Program-made: the position numbers and the translations under genes | The notes under the pieces: generated by a model | The model's input: the letters and a program-made list of their open reading frames with translations, nothing else | Database searches by the model: none | Told to the model about the DNA's origin: nothing | Assembly: GCF_003432485.1 (NCBI RefSeq) | Contig: NZ_QVNQ01000003.1 | Coordinates: 186,001 to 250,000, forward strand | Source of the DNA: Actinomadura spongiicola | GTDB taxonomy: Bacteria; Actinomycetota; Actinomycetes; Streptosporangiales; Streptosporangiaceae | Reading direction: 5' to 3' | DNA: 64,000 bases | Shown: piece by piece, positions 1 to 8,294 of the stretch | Layout: every line of letters begins with the position of its first letter | Position numbering within the stretch: position 1 is the first letter of the stretch

Positions 1-2
1 TG

Positions 3-185
3 GCGCTGCTGACCGCGCTGATCGCCGTCCAGGCGCTCGCGGACGGCAGGAACCTGGAGTTCGACGCGGCCCGCCTGGCGGGCCTCGGCACGGCCGCCGT
101 CGCGCTCGCGCTGCGCGCCCCGTTCCTGGTCGTGCTGGTCGTCGCGGCGGGCGTCGCCGCCGGGCTGCGCCTGCTCGGCCTCTGA
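3..185 (+). CDS. AzlD-like branched-chain amino acid transport protein, C-terminal fragment
   Basis: Only the last 60 codons lie in the window; the gene begins upstream. The peptide is hydrophobic, with a central VQALADGRNLEFDAARLAG stretch followed by two likely membrane segments, the pattern seen at the C-terminus of AzlD, the small partner of the AzlC permease. An AzlC gene would be expected just upstream. The family call rests on a short fragment. Confidence 0.55.
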   Translation, partial: ALLTALIAVQALADGRNLEFDAARLAGLGTAAVALALRAPFLVVLVVAAGVAAGLRLLGL

Positions 186-205
186 CCGCCCGCGGCCCCG
201 GTCAG
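182..205. terminator. Small inverted repeat holding both stop codons of a convergent pair
   Basis: CTGACCG (182-188) is complementary to CGGTCAG (199-205) with a 10-base loop. The TGA of the plus-strand gene (183-185) and the TGA of the minus-strand rluD gene (204-202) both lie in the arms. It may act as a bidirectional terminator, but there is no T-run. Confidence 0.35.
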
Positions 206-1137
206 GACTCCGCCTGGACGATCTCCAAGGCGTGGGCGAGGTCGTCCGGGTACGGGCTCTCGAACTCCACCCACTCGCCGTTCGCCGGGTGCTCGAAGCC
301 GAGACGCGCGGCGTGCAGCCACTGCCGCCGCATCCCGAGACGCGCCGACAGCGTCGGGTCGGCGCCGTAGGCCAGATCACCGACGCACGGATGCCGGATC
401 GCGGACATGTGCACCCTGATCTGGTGGGTGCGGCCCGTCTCCAGGTCGATGTCGAGGAGCGTCGCCGCCCGGAACGCCTCGACGGTGTCGTAGTGCGTGA
501 CCGACGGTCTGCCGCCCGCCACGACCGCGAACCGCCCGTCGCCGGACGGATGCCGGTCGATGGGCGCGTCGACCGTCCCGCGGAACGGGTCGGGATGCCC
601 CTGCACGAGCGCCTGGTAGCGCTTGTCGACGCGGCGTTCCTTGAACGCCCGCTTCAGCCCCGAGTAGGCGACCTCGCTCTTCGCCACCACCATCGCGCCG
701 GTGGTGTTGGCGTCCAGCCGGTGCACGATGCCCTGCCGTTCCGCCGCTCCCCCGGTCGCGATCGTGTGCCCGGCCCCGAGCAGCCCGCCGAGGACGGTCG
801 GGCCCGTCCAGCCGGTCGTGGGGTGGGCCGCGACGCCGACCGGCTTGTTCACCACGACGATGTCGGAGTCCTCGTACAGCACGCCCATCCCGGGGACCGG
901 TTCGGCGACCGGCGCGGGGGGCGCGGGCGGCGGGGGAAGCGTCACCTCCAGCCAGGCGCCCGCGTGCAGCCGCTCCGACTTGGTGACCACCTCCGCCCCG
1001 TCCAGCAGGACGTCGCCCGCGGCGATGATGTCGGCGGCGCTGCCCCGGGACAGCCCGAACAGGCGCGCCAGTGCCGCGTCGACGCGCTCCCCCTCAAGCC
1101 CGTCCGGGACGGGAAGGCTCCGGACCTCGCCCATCAC
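202..1137 (-). CDS. rluD: RluA/RluD family 23S rRNA pseudouridine synthase
   Basis: A 311-residue protein with an S4 RNA-binding domain at about residues 15-70, then the pseudouridine synthase core. The catalytic motif HRLD is at residues 139-142 (Asp142), followed by [11 protein letters not shown], a small variation on the usual HRLDxxTSG. RluD-type enzymes isomerise uridines in 23S rRNA helix 69; the exact target here is inferred. The start is GTG at 1137 or the adjacent ATG at 1134. Either one overlaps the lspA stop codon, so the two are probably translationally coupled. The order dksA-like, lspA, rluD is common in actinomycetes. Confidence 0.92.
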   Translation of the reverse strand: MMGEVRSLPVPDGLEGERVDAALARLFGLSRGSAADIIAAGDVLLDGAEVVTKSERLHAGAWLEVTLPPPPAPPAPVAEPVPGMGVLYEDSDIVVVNKPVGVAAHPTTGWTGPTVLGGLLGAGHTIATGGAAERQGIVHRLDANTTGAMVVAKSEVAYSGLKRAFKERRVDKRYQALVQGHPDPFRGTVDAPIDRHPSGDGRFAVVAGGRPSVTHYDTVEAFRAATLLDIDLETGRTHQIRVHMSAIRHPCVGDLAYGADPTLSARLGMRRQWLHAARLGFEHPANGEWVEFESPYPDDLAHALEIVQAES

Positions 1138-1805
1138 GACCTCTCCTCGGGCTCGGGTTCCGGTGCGGACCTGGCTTCGGGACCCGTCTCGGGTTCGGCC
1201 TCGGGTTCGGATCGGGGAGCCGGTTCCCCGGCGTCGTCGTCCTTCGCGTCAAGGCGCGTCCCGTCGACCTGGAGGCCGCGGGCCGCCAGCAGGACGGCGA
1301 GGACGCCGCCGCAGACGATCGCCGAGTCGGCCAGGTTGAACACCGGGAACTGCGGCACCTGGATCCAGTCGACGACATGGCCCTTCAGCGGCGCCGGTTC
1401 CCGCAGCATCCGGTCGGTGAGGTTGCCGCACGCGCCGCCGAGCAGCAGGCCCAGGCAGATCGCCCACGGCAGGCTGCGCAGGTTACGGGCCGTGCGCAGG
1501 ATCGCCACCACCACACCGAGCGCGATCAGCGTGAAGACGACCGTGTAGCCGGTGCCGATGGAGAAGGCGGCGCCGCTGTTACGGGTCTCGCGCAACGTCA
1601 GCAGCCCGCCGAGCAGCCGGATCGGCTCCTCGCCCTTGAGCGTCGCCACCACGACGGACTTGGACACGATGTCGGCGGTCAGCGCGGTCAGCGCCACGGC
1701 GACCAGCACGCCGACGCGGCGCGGCCGAGGAGATCCCACGGATTCCTCGGCCCCGCCCTCTGGGTTCGTTGAGTCGCTCAGCGACGTTCCTCGCGTTGTT
1801 TGCAT
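1134..1805 (-). CDS. lspA: Lipoprotein signal peptidase (signal peptidase II)
   Basis: LspA cleaves the signal peptide of prolipoproteins in the cytoplasmic membrane. The core has four hydrophobic segments, the NSGAAFS motif, [10 protein letters not shown] (catalytic Asp about residue 131) and FNLADS (catalytic Asp about 160). The C-terminus carries a tail of about 40 residues dominated by Glu, Pro and Ser, longer than in most LspA proteins. The start is uncertain: ATG at 1805 overlaps the upstream zinc-finger gene by 28 bases and has no visible ribosome site, whereas GTG at 1739 follows GAGGA at suitable spacing and would remove the overlap. Confidence 0.93.
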   Translation of the reverse strand: MQTTRGTSLSDSTNPEGGAEESVGSPRPRRVGVLVAVALTALTADIVSKSVVVATLKGEEPIRLLGGLLTLRETRNSGAAFSIGTGYTVVFTLIALGVVVAILRTARNLRSLPWAICLGLLLGGACGNLTDRMLREPAPLKGHVVDWIQVPQFPVFNLADSAIVCGGVLAVLLAARGLQVDGTRLDAKDDDAGEPAPRSEPEAEPETGPEARSAPEPEPEERS

Positions 1806-2359
1806 GTCACACACAGGGTCGCACGCGGGAAGACCTGAAGGCGCGCCTTGCCGATCGGCCGGGTGCACGACTCGCAGATTCCGTACGTGCCGGTGTCCAT
1901 TCTCTGGACGGCCCGCTCGATCTGGGCGAGCAGGTCCTGTGAATTGTAGGCCAGCGCGAGCTCGTGCTCGCGCTCGTAGGTCTTGGCGCCCGCGTCGGCC
2001 TGGTCGTCGCCCGCGCCGTCGCTGGTGTCGCCCTCGGCGATCTGGCTCGCGGACGCGGCGATCTCCGCCCGCAGCGCCTCGATCTGCTCCTGCAGCCCGG
2101 CGCGCACCTCCGCGAGCTCGGCGGGCGTCCACTGGTGCTCGCCCTCGCGGACCGGCAGCTCCGCCGCCTTCGCCGCGGACCGGCCGCCGGGCTTCCCCTT
2201 GCCCGCCTTACCGGGGACCGCCGGTTTCGCGGGGCCGCGCCTGGCCGGTCTCGCGGACGGGCTCGCGGCCGGTTTCGTCCCCCGGGTCGTGTTCTCGGCG
2301 GGCTGTTTCTCGGCGGGCTGTTTTTCGAGGGGCAGGGCCCCTCTCTTCGCGCCGGCCAT
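1778..2359 (-). CDS. TraR/DksA family C4 zinc-finger protein
   Basis: A 193-residue protein with a low-complexity Lys/Ala/Pro N-terminus that includes a duplicated EKQPA, then a coiled-coil-like helical part (about 75-150). A C4 zinc finger has Cys at about 162, 165, 183 and 186. This is the DksA/TraR fold; DksA proteins enter the RNA polymerase secondary channel, but the role of the actinobacterial members is less clear. ATG at 2359 has GAGGGG upstream. An in-frame ATG at 2407 with GGAAGGGG is also possible and adds 16 residues. It is the first gene of a minus-strand set with lspA and rluD and is divergent from ileS. Confidence 0.88.
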   Translation of the reverse strand: MAGAKRGALPLEKQPAEKQPAENTTRGTKPAASPSARPARRGPAKPAVPGKAGKGKPGGRSAAKAAELPVREGEHQWTPAELAEVRAGLQEQIEALRAEIAASASQIAEGDTSDGAGDDQADAGAKTYEREHELALAYNSQDLLAQIERAVQRMDTGTYGICESCTRPIGKARLQVFPRATLCVTCKQREERR

Positions 2360-2649
2360 GTCGGCCCCTCTCGCGCTGATCGCCTCGACGGGCAGTGCGG
2401 GCAGCATAAGTCCCCTTCCTCGGGAGCGGCAAACCACCTGGGCCGCGTTACCGACCGCTTATGCCCGGTCGCCGAACGCCCGGAAACCCCCGGTCCGCGT
2501 AGGAGATCGCAAAGGAACGACACGGCCCGGCGCGCCCATGTCCGGCGGGAATTCGGGAAGAGCGCGCGGCCCGCGTGCGTTACAGTCGGACCAGTAGTCA
2601 TGTCGGCAGGCGCTGATGGGGACACCTGCCGCCGTACGCAGCCATGAGC

Positions 2650-2874
2650 GACCCGGGGACGGTGCGAGCCCGGGGGCGAGCCCGGCGGCCGATCACCCCG
2701 GAGCCGCCGGAGGAACCGTCCGGAACCTCGTTCCGGGCCCAGTAGAACCGGCAGCCGAGACTCCAACGAAGCGGACCGTGCTTTCCGGCCCGGTCAAGGA
2801 GGGTGGTACCGCGGGGCCGCGCGCCTCGTCCCTCCGGTCAACGCACTTTCACGTCGTTCCGGAGGTCCGCCATC
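2650..2874 (+). promoter_or_regulatory. T-box leader of ileS, apparently translational
   Basis: The T-box core GGGTGGTACCGCG is at 2801-2813. Proposed Stem I is very short: base stem 2653-2658 with 2696-2701, an internal loop holding ATC at 2692-2694 (an isoleucine codon, the expected specifier), and an upper hairpin 2670-2674 with 2681-2685. A hairpin CCGGAA/TTCCGG follows, then AGTAGAACCGG, then a GACCG/CGGTC stem. The antisequestrator pairs GGAGGG (2798-2803) with CCCTCC (2830-2835). The alternative pairs CCTCCGG (2831-2837) with CCGGAGG (2859-2865), which contains the ileS ribosome site. No terminator T-run is present. A weak -10-like TACAGT is at 2581-2586; nothing else is clear between 2408 and 2650. 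Confidence 0.87.
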
Positions 2875-5800
2875 GTGAGCCGAGGTTTTCGGCCGCTGCC
2901 CGCGCAGGTCGATCTGCCCGCCCTTGAGCGGGACATGCTGCGCCGCTGGCAGGAGGGCAAGGTTTTCGAGCGGTCGCTGGAGCGCACCGCGTCCGGTCCC
3001 CGCTGGGTGTTCTACGAGGGCCCGCCGACCGCGAACGGGATGCCGGGCGTCCACCACGTCGAGGCCCGCGTGTTCAAGGACGTCTTCCCGCGCTTCAAGA
3101 CCATGAAGGGCTACCACGTCCCCCGCAAGGCGGGCTGGGACTGCCACGGGCTGCCCGTCGAGGTGGCCGTGGAGAAGGAACTCGGCCTCACCGGCAAGAA
3201 GGACATCGAGGAGTACGGCGTCGCGGAGTTCAACGACCGCTGCCGCGAATCGGTCCTGCGCCACGTGGACGCGTTCGAGGAGATGACCGAACGCATGGGC
3301 TACTGGGTCAACACCGACCAGGCGTACCGGACGATGGACGCCGAGTACGTCGAGGCGGTCTGGTGGTCCCTGAAGCAGGTGTTCGACAAGGGCCTCCTGT
3401 TCCGCGACTACCGCATCACGCCGTACTGTCCACGCTGCGGCACCGGCCTGTCCGACCATGAGCTGGGCCAGCCCGGCGCGTACGAGACGGTGTCCAGCCC
3501 GTCGGTGTACGTGCGGATGCCCGTCACGTCCGGCCCGCTCGCGGAGATGGGCGCGGCGCTGCTCATCTGGACGACGACGCCGTGGACGCTGGTGTCCAAC
3601 ACCGCCGTGGCCGTCCACCCCGACGTGACCTATGTCGTCGCCCGTCCCGCCGGGTCCGACGAGGTCCTCGTCGTGGCCGAGCCGCTCCTCGACCAGGTTC
3701 TCGGGGAGGGCGCCGAGCGGCTCGCCACCTACCAGGGCACCGAACTCGAACGCACCGGTTACCGGCGCCCGTTCGACCTGGTGGAGATCCCGGACGCGCA
3801 CTATGTCGTCCTGGGCGACTACGTGACCGTCGAGGACGGTACGGGCCTCGTCCACCAGGCCCCCGCGTTCGGCGGCGACGACATGGCCGTCTGCAAGCGC
3901 TACGGGATGCCGATCGTCAACCCCATCGGGCCGGACGGCCGTTTCCTGCGGGACGTGCCCATGGTCGGCAACAAGTTCTTCAAGGACGCCGACGAACCGC
4001 TCACCGACGACCTGCGCGCACGCGGGCTGCTGTTCCGCGGCGGGCACTTCGAGCACAGCTACCCGCACTGCTGGCGCTGCCACACGGCGCTGCTCTACTA
4101 CGCGCTCCCCGCCTGGTACATCCGCACCACGCAGATCAAGGACCGGCTGCTGGAGGAGAACGAGAAGACCAACTGGTACCCGGAGACGGTGAAGCACGGC
4201 CGGTACGGGGAGTGGCTGCGCAACAACGTCGACTGGTCGCTGTCCCGCAGCCGCTACTGGGGCACGCCGCTCCCCCTGTGGGTGTGCGCCGAGCACGAGG
4301 ACCACGTCACCTGCGTCGGCTCGCTCAAGGAACTCGGCGACCTCGCCGGGCGCGACATGTCCGGGCTCGACCCCCACCGCCCCTACGTCGACGACGTCAC
4401 GTTCCCCTGCCCTGTCCGGGTCGGAGACGCGGGCTCGGAGACGTGCGGGGCGGAGGCGCGGCGCGTGCCCGACGTCATCGACGCCTGGTACGACTCCGGC
4501 TCGATGCCGTTCGCGCAGTGGGGCGCGCCCCACCGCGACAACGAGGTCTTCGAGAACTCCTACCCCGCCCAGTACATCTGCGAGGCCCAGGACCAGACCC
4601 GCGGCTGGTTCTACTCCCTGATGGCCGTCGGGACGCTCGTGTTCGACCGGTCGTCCTACGAGAACGTCGTCTGCCTCGGGCTGATCCTCGCCGAGGACGG
4701 CCGGAAGATGAGCAAGCACCTCGGGAACGTGCTGCGGCCCATCCCGCTGATGGACGAGCACGGCGCCGACGCGGTGCGCTGGTTCATGGCCGCCGGGGGC
4801 CTGCCCTGGGCGTCCCGCCGTGTCGGGCACGCCGCCCTGGAGGAGATCGTCCGCAAGGTGCTCCTCACCTACTGGAACACCGCGTCGTTCTTCGTCCTGT
4901 ACGCCAACGCCGCGGAGGCCCAGGGCCGCGCCTGGACGCCCGACCGTCTCGCGGAGGCGCCCGCGCCGGCCGACCGGCCCCTGCTGGACCGCTGGGCCCT
5001 CGCCGAACTGCACCGCACCGTCCGCGAGGTCGACGCGGCCCTGGAGGAGTTCGACACCGCTCGCGCGGGCCGGAGCCTGGCACGGTTCGTCGACGACCTG
5101 TCCAACTGGTACGTGCGCCGTTCCCGCCGCCGCTTCTGGGAGGGCCCGCGGACACCGGACGGCGCGGCCGCCTTCGCCACCCTCTACGAGTGCCTGGAGA
5201 CCCTCACCCGGCTGATGGCGCCGATCGTGCCGTTCATCACCGACCACGTGTGGGACGTGATCCGTCCGGCCGACGGCCCCGAGTCGGTGCACCTCGCCGA
5301 CTGGCCGTCCGCCGACGAGGACCTCCTCGACGACACCCTGACCACGCGGATGGCCCTCGTCCGGCGCCTGGTGGAACTCGGCCGCTCCGCCCGCGCCACG
5401 AGCGGCGTCCGCACCCGCCAGCCCCTCGGCCGGGCCCTCGTCGGCGCCGCGGGCTGGTCCACGCTGCCCGACCAGCTCCGCGCGCAGATCTCCGAGGAGC
5501 TCAACGTCCTCGGCTTCGAGGAGCTGTCGTCCATCGGCGGCGACCTCGTCGAGTACGAGGTGAAGCCGAACTTCCGGGAGCTCGGCAAGTCCTACGCCAA
5601 GGACACCCCGGCGGTCGCCAAGGCCATCACGGCCGACGACCCGGCGCGGCTCGTCCACGCCCTCCGCGAGGACGGCTTCGCCAAGGTCGAGGCCGCGGGT
5701 CTCGGCGTGGTGACCCTCACGTCCGACGACGTGATCGTCACCGAGCGTCCGCGCAGCGGCTGGGCGGTGGAGAGCGCCGCGGGCGAGACCGTCGCGCTCG

Positions 5801-6093
5801 ACCTGACCGTCACCCCGGAGCTGCGCCGCGCCGGCCTGGTCCGCGAGGCGATCCGCCTGGTCCAGGAGGGCCGCAAGGCCGCCGGGCTGGAGGTCACCGA
5901 CCGGATCGACCTGTGGTGGGAGGCGACCGGTACCGACCTCGCCGAGGCCCTGCGCGCCCACACCCCCGAACTGGCGGCGGAGGTCCTCGCCCACGCGGTC
6001 AACGAGGGCCGTCCGAACGAGCTGGACGATCTGCAGGCGAACCACGACGAGGAACTGGGCCTCACCTACCACCTTCGCAGGGCCGGCATCTGA
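2875..6093 (+). CDS. ileS: Isoleucyl-tRNA synthetase
   Basis: A class Ia synthetase of 1072 residues that charges tRNA-Ile. The HIGH-type signature is PTANGMPGVHH (about 51-61) and the KMSKS-type signature is KMSKH at 611-615. The editing insert lies between them and a long C-terminal anticodon-binding part follows, as in the long actinobacterial/eukaryote-like IleRS group. I chose GTG at 2875 because GGAGG at 2861-2865 sits 9 bases upstream and is the element masked in the T-box sequestrator. An in-frame start at 2803 would lie inside the T-box and is unlikely. The gene is monocistronic and followed by a hairpin. Confidence 0.97.
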   Translation: MSRGFRPLPAQVDLPALERDMLRRWQEGKVFERSLERTASGPRWVFYEGPPTANGMPGVHHVEARVFKDVFPRFKTMKGYHVPRKAGWDCHGLPVEVAVEKELGLTGKKDIEEYGVAEFNDRCRESVLRHVDAFEEMTERMGYWVNTDQAYRTMDAEYVEAVWWSLKQVFDKGLLFRDYRITPYCPRCGTGLSDHELGQPGAYETVSSPSVYVRMPVTSGPLAEMGAALLIWTTTPWTLVSNTAVAVHPDVTYVVARPAGSDEVLVVAEPLLDQVLGEGAERLATYQGTELERTGYRRPFDLVEIPDAHYVVLGDYVTVEDGTGLVHQAPAFGGDDMAVCKRYGMPIVNPIGPDGRFLRDVPMVGNKFFKDADEPLTDDLRARGLLFRGGHFEHSYPHCWRCHTALLYYALPAWYIRTTQIKDRLLEENEKTNWYPETVKHGRYGEWLRNNVDWSLSRSRYWGTPLPLWVCAEHEDHVTCVGSLKELGDLAGRDMSGLDPHRPYVDDVTFPCPVRVGDAGSETCGAEARRVPDVIDAWYDSGSMPFAQWGAPHRDNEVFENSYPAQYICEAQDQTRGWFYSLMAVGTLVFDRSSYENVVCLGLILAEDGRKMSKHLGNVLRPIPLMDEHGADAVRWFMAAGGLPWASRRVGHAALEEIVRKVLLTYWNTASFFVLYANAAEAQGRAWTPDRLAEAPAPADRPLLDRWALAELHRTVREVDAALEEFDTARAGRSLARFVDDLSNWYVRRSRRRFWEGPRTPDGAAAFATLYECLETLTRLMAPIVPFITDHVWDVIRPADGPESVHLADWPSADEDLLDDTLTTRMALVRRLVELGRSARATSGVRTRQPLGRALVGAAGWSTLPDQLRAQISEELNVLGFEELSSIGGDLVEYEVKPNFRELGKSYAKDTPAVAKAITADDPARLVHALREDGFAKVEAAGLGVVTLTSDDVIVTERPRSGWAVESAAGETVALDLTVTPELRRAGLVREAIRLVQEGRKAAGLEVTDRIDLWWEATGTDLAEALRAHTPELAAEVLAHAVNEGRPNELDDLQANHDEELGLTYHLRRAGI

Positions 6094-6106
6094 CGGCGCC
6101 CCTTCG

Positions 6107-6128
6107 GCGACCCCCGTAAGGGGGTCGC
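6107..6128 (+). terminator. Hairpin after ileS
   Basis: A perfect 9-bp stem, GCGACCCCC with GGGGGTCGC, is closed by a GTAA (GNRA-type) tetraloop 13 bases after the ileS stop. There is no T-run, as is common for actinobacterial terminators. Confidence 0.6.
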
Positions 6129-6198
6129 CCCCCTGGGGCGGCGCTGCAATGATTGATGGGTGGACCTTCCCGAAAAGTCTTCCGAGTCCGGAGTCCCC

Positions 6199-6903
6199 AT
6201 GGAGCGGTCCGCCGCGCACCTGCGCGCGTCGGACGCCGACCGCGACGAGGTCGCCGACCGTCTCCGCGAGGCCCTCGCGGAGGGACGCCTCACGCCGGAG
6301 GAGCACGCCGAACGCATCGACGCGGTGTACAGGGCGAAGACGTACGCCGACCTGGCGCCGGTCCTCAGCGATCTGCCGCCGGAGGGGGCGCCCCGGCCCG
6401 GGGTGGAGCGGCGCCCGGACGACCCGGTGCCGTCGCCCCCTCCGGCGCAGTCGCCCAACCTTGTGGCGATCTTCAGCGGGGTGGAGCGGAAGGGACGCTG
6501 GCTGGTCGAGCCGACCACCAACGTGACCTGCGTGTTCGGCGGCGCCGACCTGGACTTCCGGCAGGCGGTCCTCAGCGGCGGCGAGGTCACGGTCAACGTC
6601 AACTGCGTGTTCGGCGGCGTGAGCATGACCGTGCCGCCGGGTGTCCGGGTCATCGCGTCCAACACGGCGATCTTCGGTGGGAACGAGCTGCCGGACGACG
6701 ACACGACCGACCCGGACGCGCCCGTGATCCGGGTGACGGGGACGCTGCTGTTCGGCGGCGTGTCCGTCAAACGCAAGGCCGTCGACGAGAAGAGCGGGCG
6801 CCGCGACCGGCACCGGCTGCACCGGGCACGGCACGAGGCGGTCCGCGCGGAACTCCACGAGCGGCGGCGGGAGCTGGACGAAGGGCGGCGCCGCGACCAC
6901 TGA
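6199..6903 (+). CDS. DUF1707 domain protein with LiaF-like C-terminal domain
   Basis: The N-terminus (LRASDADRDEVADRLREAL) is the DUF1707 helical domain at about residues 7-55, which ends in a DLPPE boundary. A Pro-rich linker follows, then a beta-rich region with two CVFGG repeats and an IFGGNE/LFGGVS repeat, typical of the C-terminal domain of LiaF-like cell-envelope stress proteins. No membrane segment is evident. ATG at 6199 has GGAG five bases upstream and sits just before the domain; a GTG at 6160 would add 13 residues. Function is unknown; an envelope-stress role is inference from the domain. Confidence 0.8.
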   Translation: MERSAAHLRASDADRDEVADRLREALAEGRLTPEEHAERIDAVYRAKTYADLAPVLSDLPPEGAPRPGVERRPDDPVPSPPPAQSPNLVAIFSGVERKGRWLVEPTTNVTCVFGGADLDFRQAVLSGGEVTVNVNCVFGGVSMTVPPGVRVIASNTAIFGGNELPDDDTTDPDAPVIRVTGTLLFGGVSVKRKAVDEKSGRRDRHRLHRARHEAVRAELHERRRELDEGRRRDH

Positions 6904-6929
6904 CCCCGAGGCCGGGGCCGGGCGGGTCA
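6901..6929. terminator. Inverted repeat joining two convergent stop codons
   Basis: TGACCC (6901-6906) is complementary to GGGTCA (6924-6929), with a G/C-rich loop. The plus-strand TGA (6901-6903) and the minus-strand TGA (6929-6927) form the ends of the palindrome. Possible bidirectional terminator; the short stem makes this tentative. Confidence 0.35.
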
Positions 6930-8183
6930 GCGAGCGGGTTCGCGGTCGGGTTGGCAGACGAGGCAGGGCGTGCAGCCTCGGGCCTTGGCCTCGGCGCGGG
7001 ACAGGCCCTCCAGGTCGTCTGCCTCGTCGCCGATGTCCTCGATGAGGGCGCAGTCGACGCGGTGGTACCGCTTGGTGCCGCTGAGGATGCGGACCTGCAG
7101 GTCGTCGTCGGCGGTCTCGCCGGTGGGCGCGGTCACGGGCTCACTCGTGGACGCCGCGACGGGCTCGACTGAGGGTTCGGCGGCGGGCGGTGCCGCTTCC
7201 CGCTCGTCGGGCTTCGAGGCGAGGACGTCCTCGGCGCCGGCGTCGCGGGACTTCGCAGGTTCAGGCGCGGGTTCTGACGCGGATGCGTCGTCCGGCTTCG
7301 TGTCGGCGGCTTCGGCCTTCTCCGGGCCGATCAGACCCGCGGCGGGCATGTCGGTGAGGGTGGGGCCCGCCGGAGAGGGCGGCGGGGCGGCCGGCTTCGG
7401 CTCGGCGGGCTTGTCCGTTCGCGGGATCTCGGCGGTGCCGTCGAACGAACCGGACGGCGAACCCTTGGCGGGCCAGCCACCTTCCGGTTTCGGGCCGGTG
7501 GGCGCCGGCTGGGCGAGACCCGCGAGGCCGCCGGAGCGCTCACCGCCGGGCCGTGGAGAAGCGGTCCCGTCCCCCGCCGCCTTGCCCGCGTCGGTGGACG
7601 CGGGTGCCGACGCCGCGGCGCGCGCCGCCAGTGCGGTGTCGGGCATACAGGCGGTACAGGGGCTGAACCCCTCCTCCTTGGCCTCGGCGTAGGTGAGCTC
7701 CTCCGTCTCGCGTCCGGCGAGTTGGCGGCAGGTGTCGAGGTGGTAGCGCTTGCGGCCGCGGACGACGAACACCAGCGCGTCCGGGGGGACGTCCACCGCC
7801 GGGGCGGGCACCGTCGTCTCCTCGTCCGCCGGGCCGGGCGCCGGGACCTTCGTGTCGGCCGGAACGTACACGCCCGGTGCGGGCGGAGCGGGCTTCGCGC
7901 GCTTGTCCTTCTTGGACGTCCCGCGCTTGCGGGCGGGTGCCGCGGCGACTCCCGGGCCGAAGAGCTCCCTGCGACGCAGGAACACCCCGATGGCCAGGCA
8001 CAGTGCGGCGACGACGCTGACGGCGATCGACAGGTAGATCACGTACAGCGCGTCGAACTGGCCGAACACCTGGGCGTTGTCACCGTTGCCGGCGACGATT
8101 CCCGCTACCAGCAGGCCGATGGCCGCCACCACGAGAAGTCCACTCAGGATGATCACAGGGTCACTCCCACTCGTTCCGACCAT
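6927..8183 (-). CDS. Membrane protein with two His/Cys (YH..C...PC..C) motifs, function unknown
   Basis: The protein has 418 residues. Two membrane segments (about 9-31 and 46-69) are followed by a basic stretch and a long Pro/Ala/Glu linker. Two related motifs occur. At 144-182, RKRYH is followed by Cys152, then EAKEEG and PCTACMPD (Cys176, Cys179). In the last 60 residues, TKRYH is followed by Cys, then EAKARG and PCLVCQPD. Each copy offers one His and three Cys, suggesting a small metal site; that is inference. ATG at 8183 has GGAG just upstream. It lies between divIVA and the convergent DUF1707 gene. I do not recognise a named family. Confidence 0.75.
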   Translation of the reverse strand: MVGTSGSDPVIILSGLLVVAAIGLLVAGIVAGNGDNAQVFGQFDALYVIYLSIAVSVVAALCLAIGVFLRRRELFGPGVAAAPARKRGTSKKDKRAKPAPPAPGVYVPADTKVPAPGPADEETTVPAPAVDVPPDALVFVVRGRKRYHLDTCRQLAGRETEELTYAEAKEEGFSPCTACMPDTALAARAAASAPASTDAGKAAGDGTASPRPGGERSGGLAGLAQPAPTGPKPEGGWPAKGSPSGSFDGTAEIPRTDKPAEPKPAAPPPSPAGPTLTDMPAAGLIGPEKAEAADTKPDDASASEPAPEPAKSRDAGAEDVLASKPDEREAAPPAAEPSVEPVAASTSEPVTAPTGETADDDLQVRILSGTKRYHRVDCALIEDIGDEADDLEGLSRAEAKARGCTPCLVCQPDREPAR

Positions 8184-8294
8184 CCGGCTCCATCGCCGGA
8201 CGACCTCGACCGGACTTCCCCCGCCGCCGGGATGGCGGCTGGTGCCATCCTCGGCGCGGCGATCGGGAAGACCTCACTCGCGGCGGCGCCGGTC

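Noticed and set aside
2838..2874. A transcription terminator in the ileS T-box leader
   Set aside because: No hairpin followed by a T-run is present; the alternative stem covers the ribosome site instead.
2794..6900. A 1368-codon open frame antisense to ileS
   Set aside because: Its codons are poor, there is no ribosome site, and it mirrors the G/C pattern of ileS. IleS has all family motifs, so the opposite frame is a by-product of high GC content.
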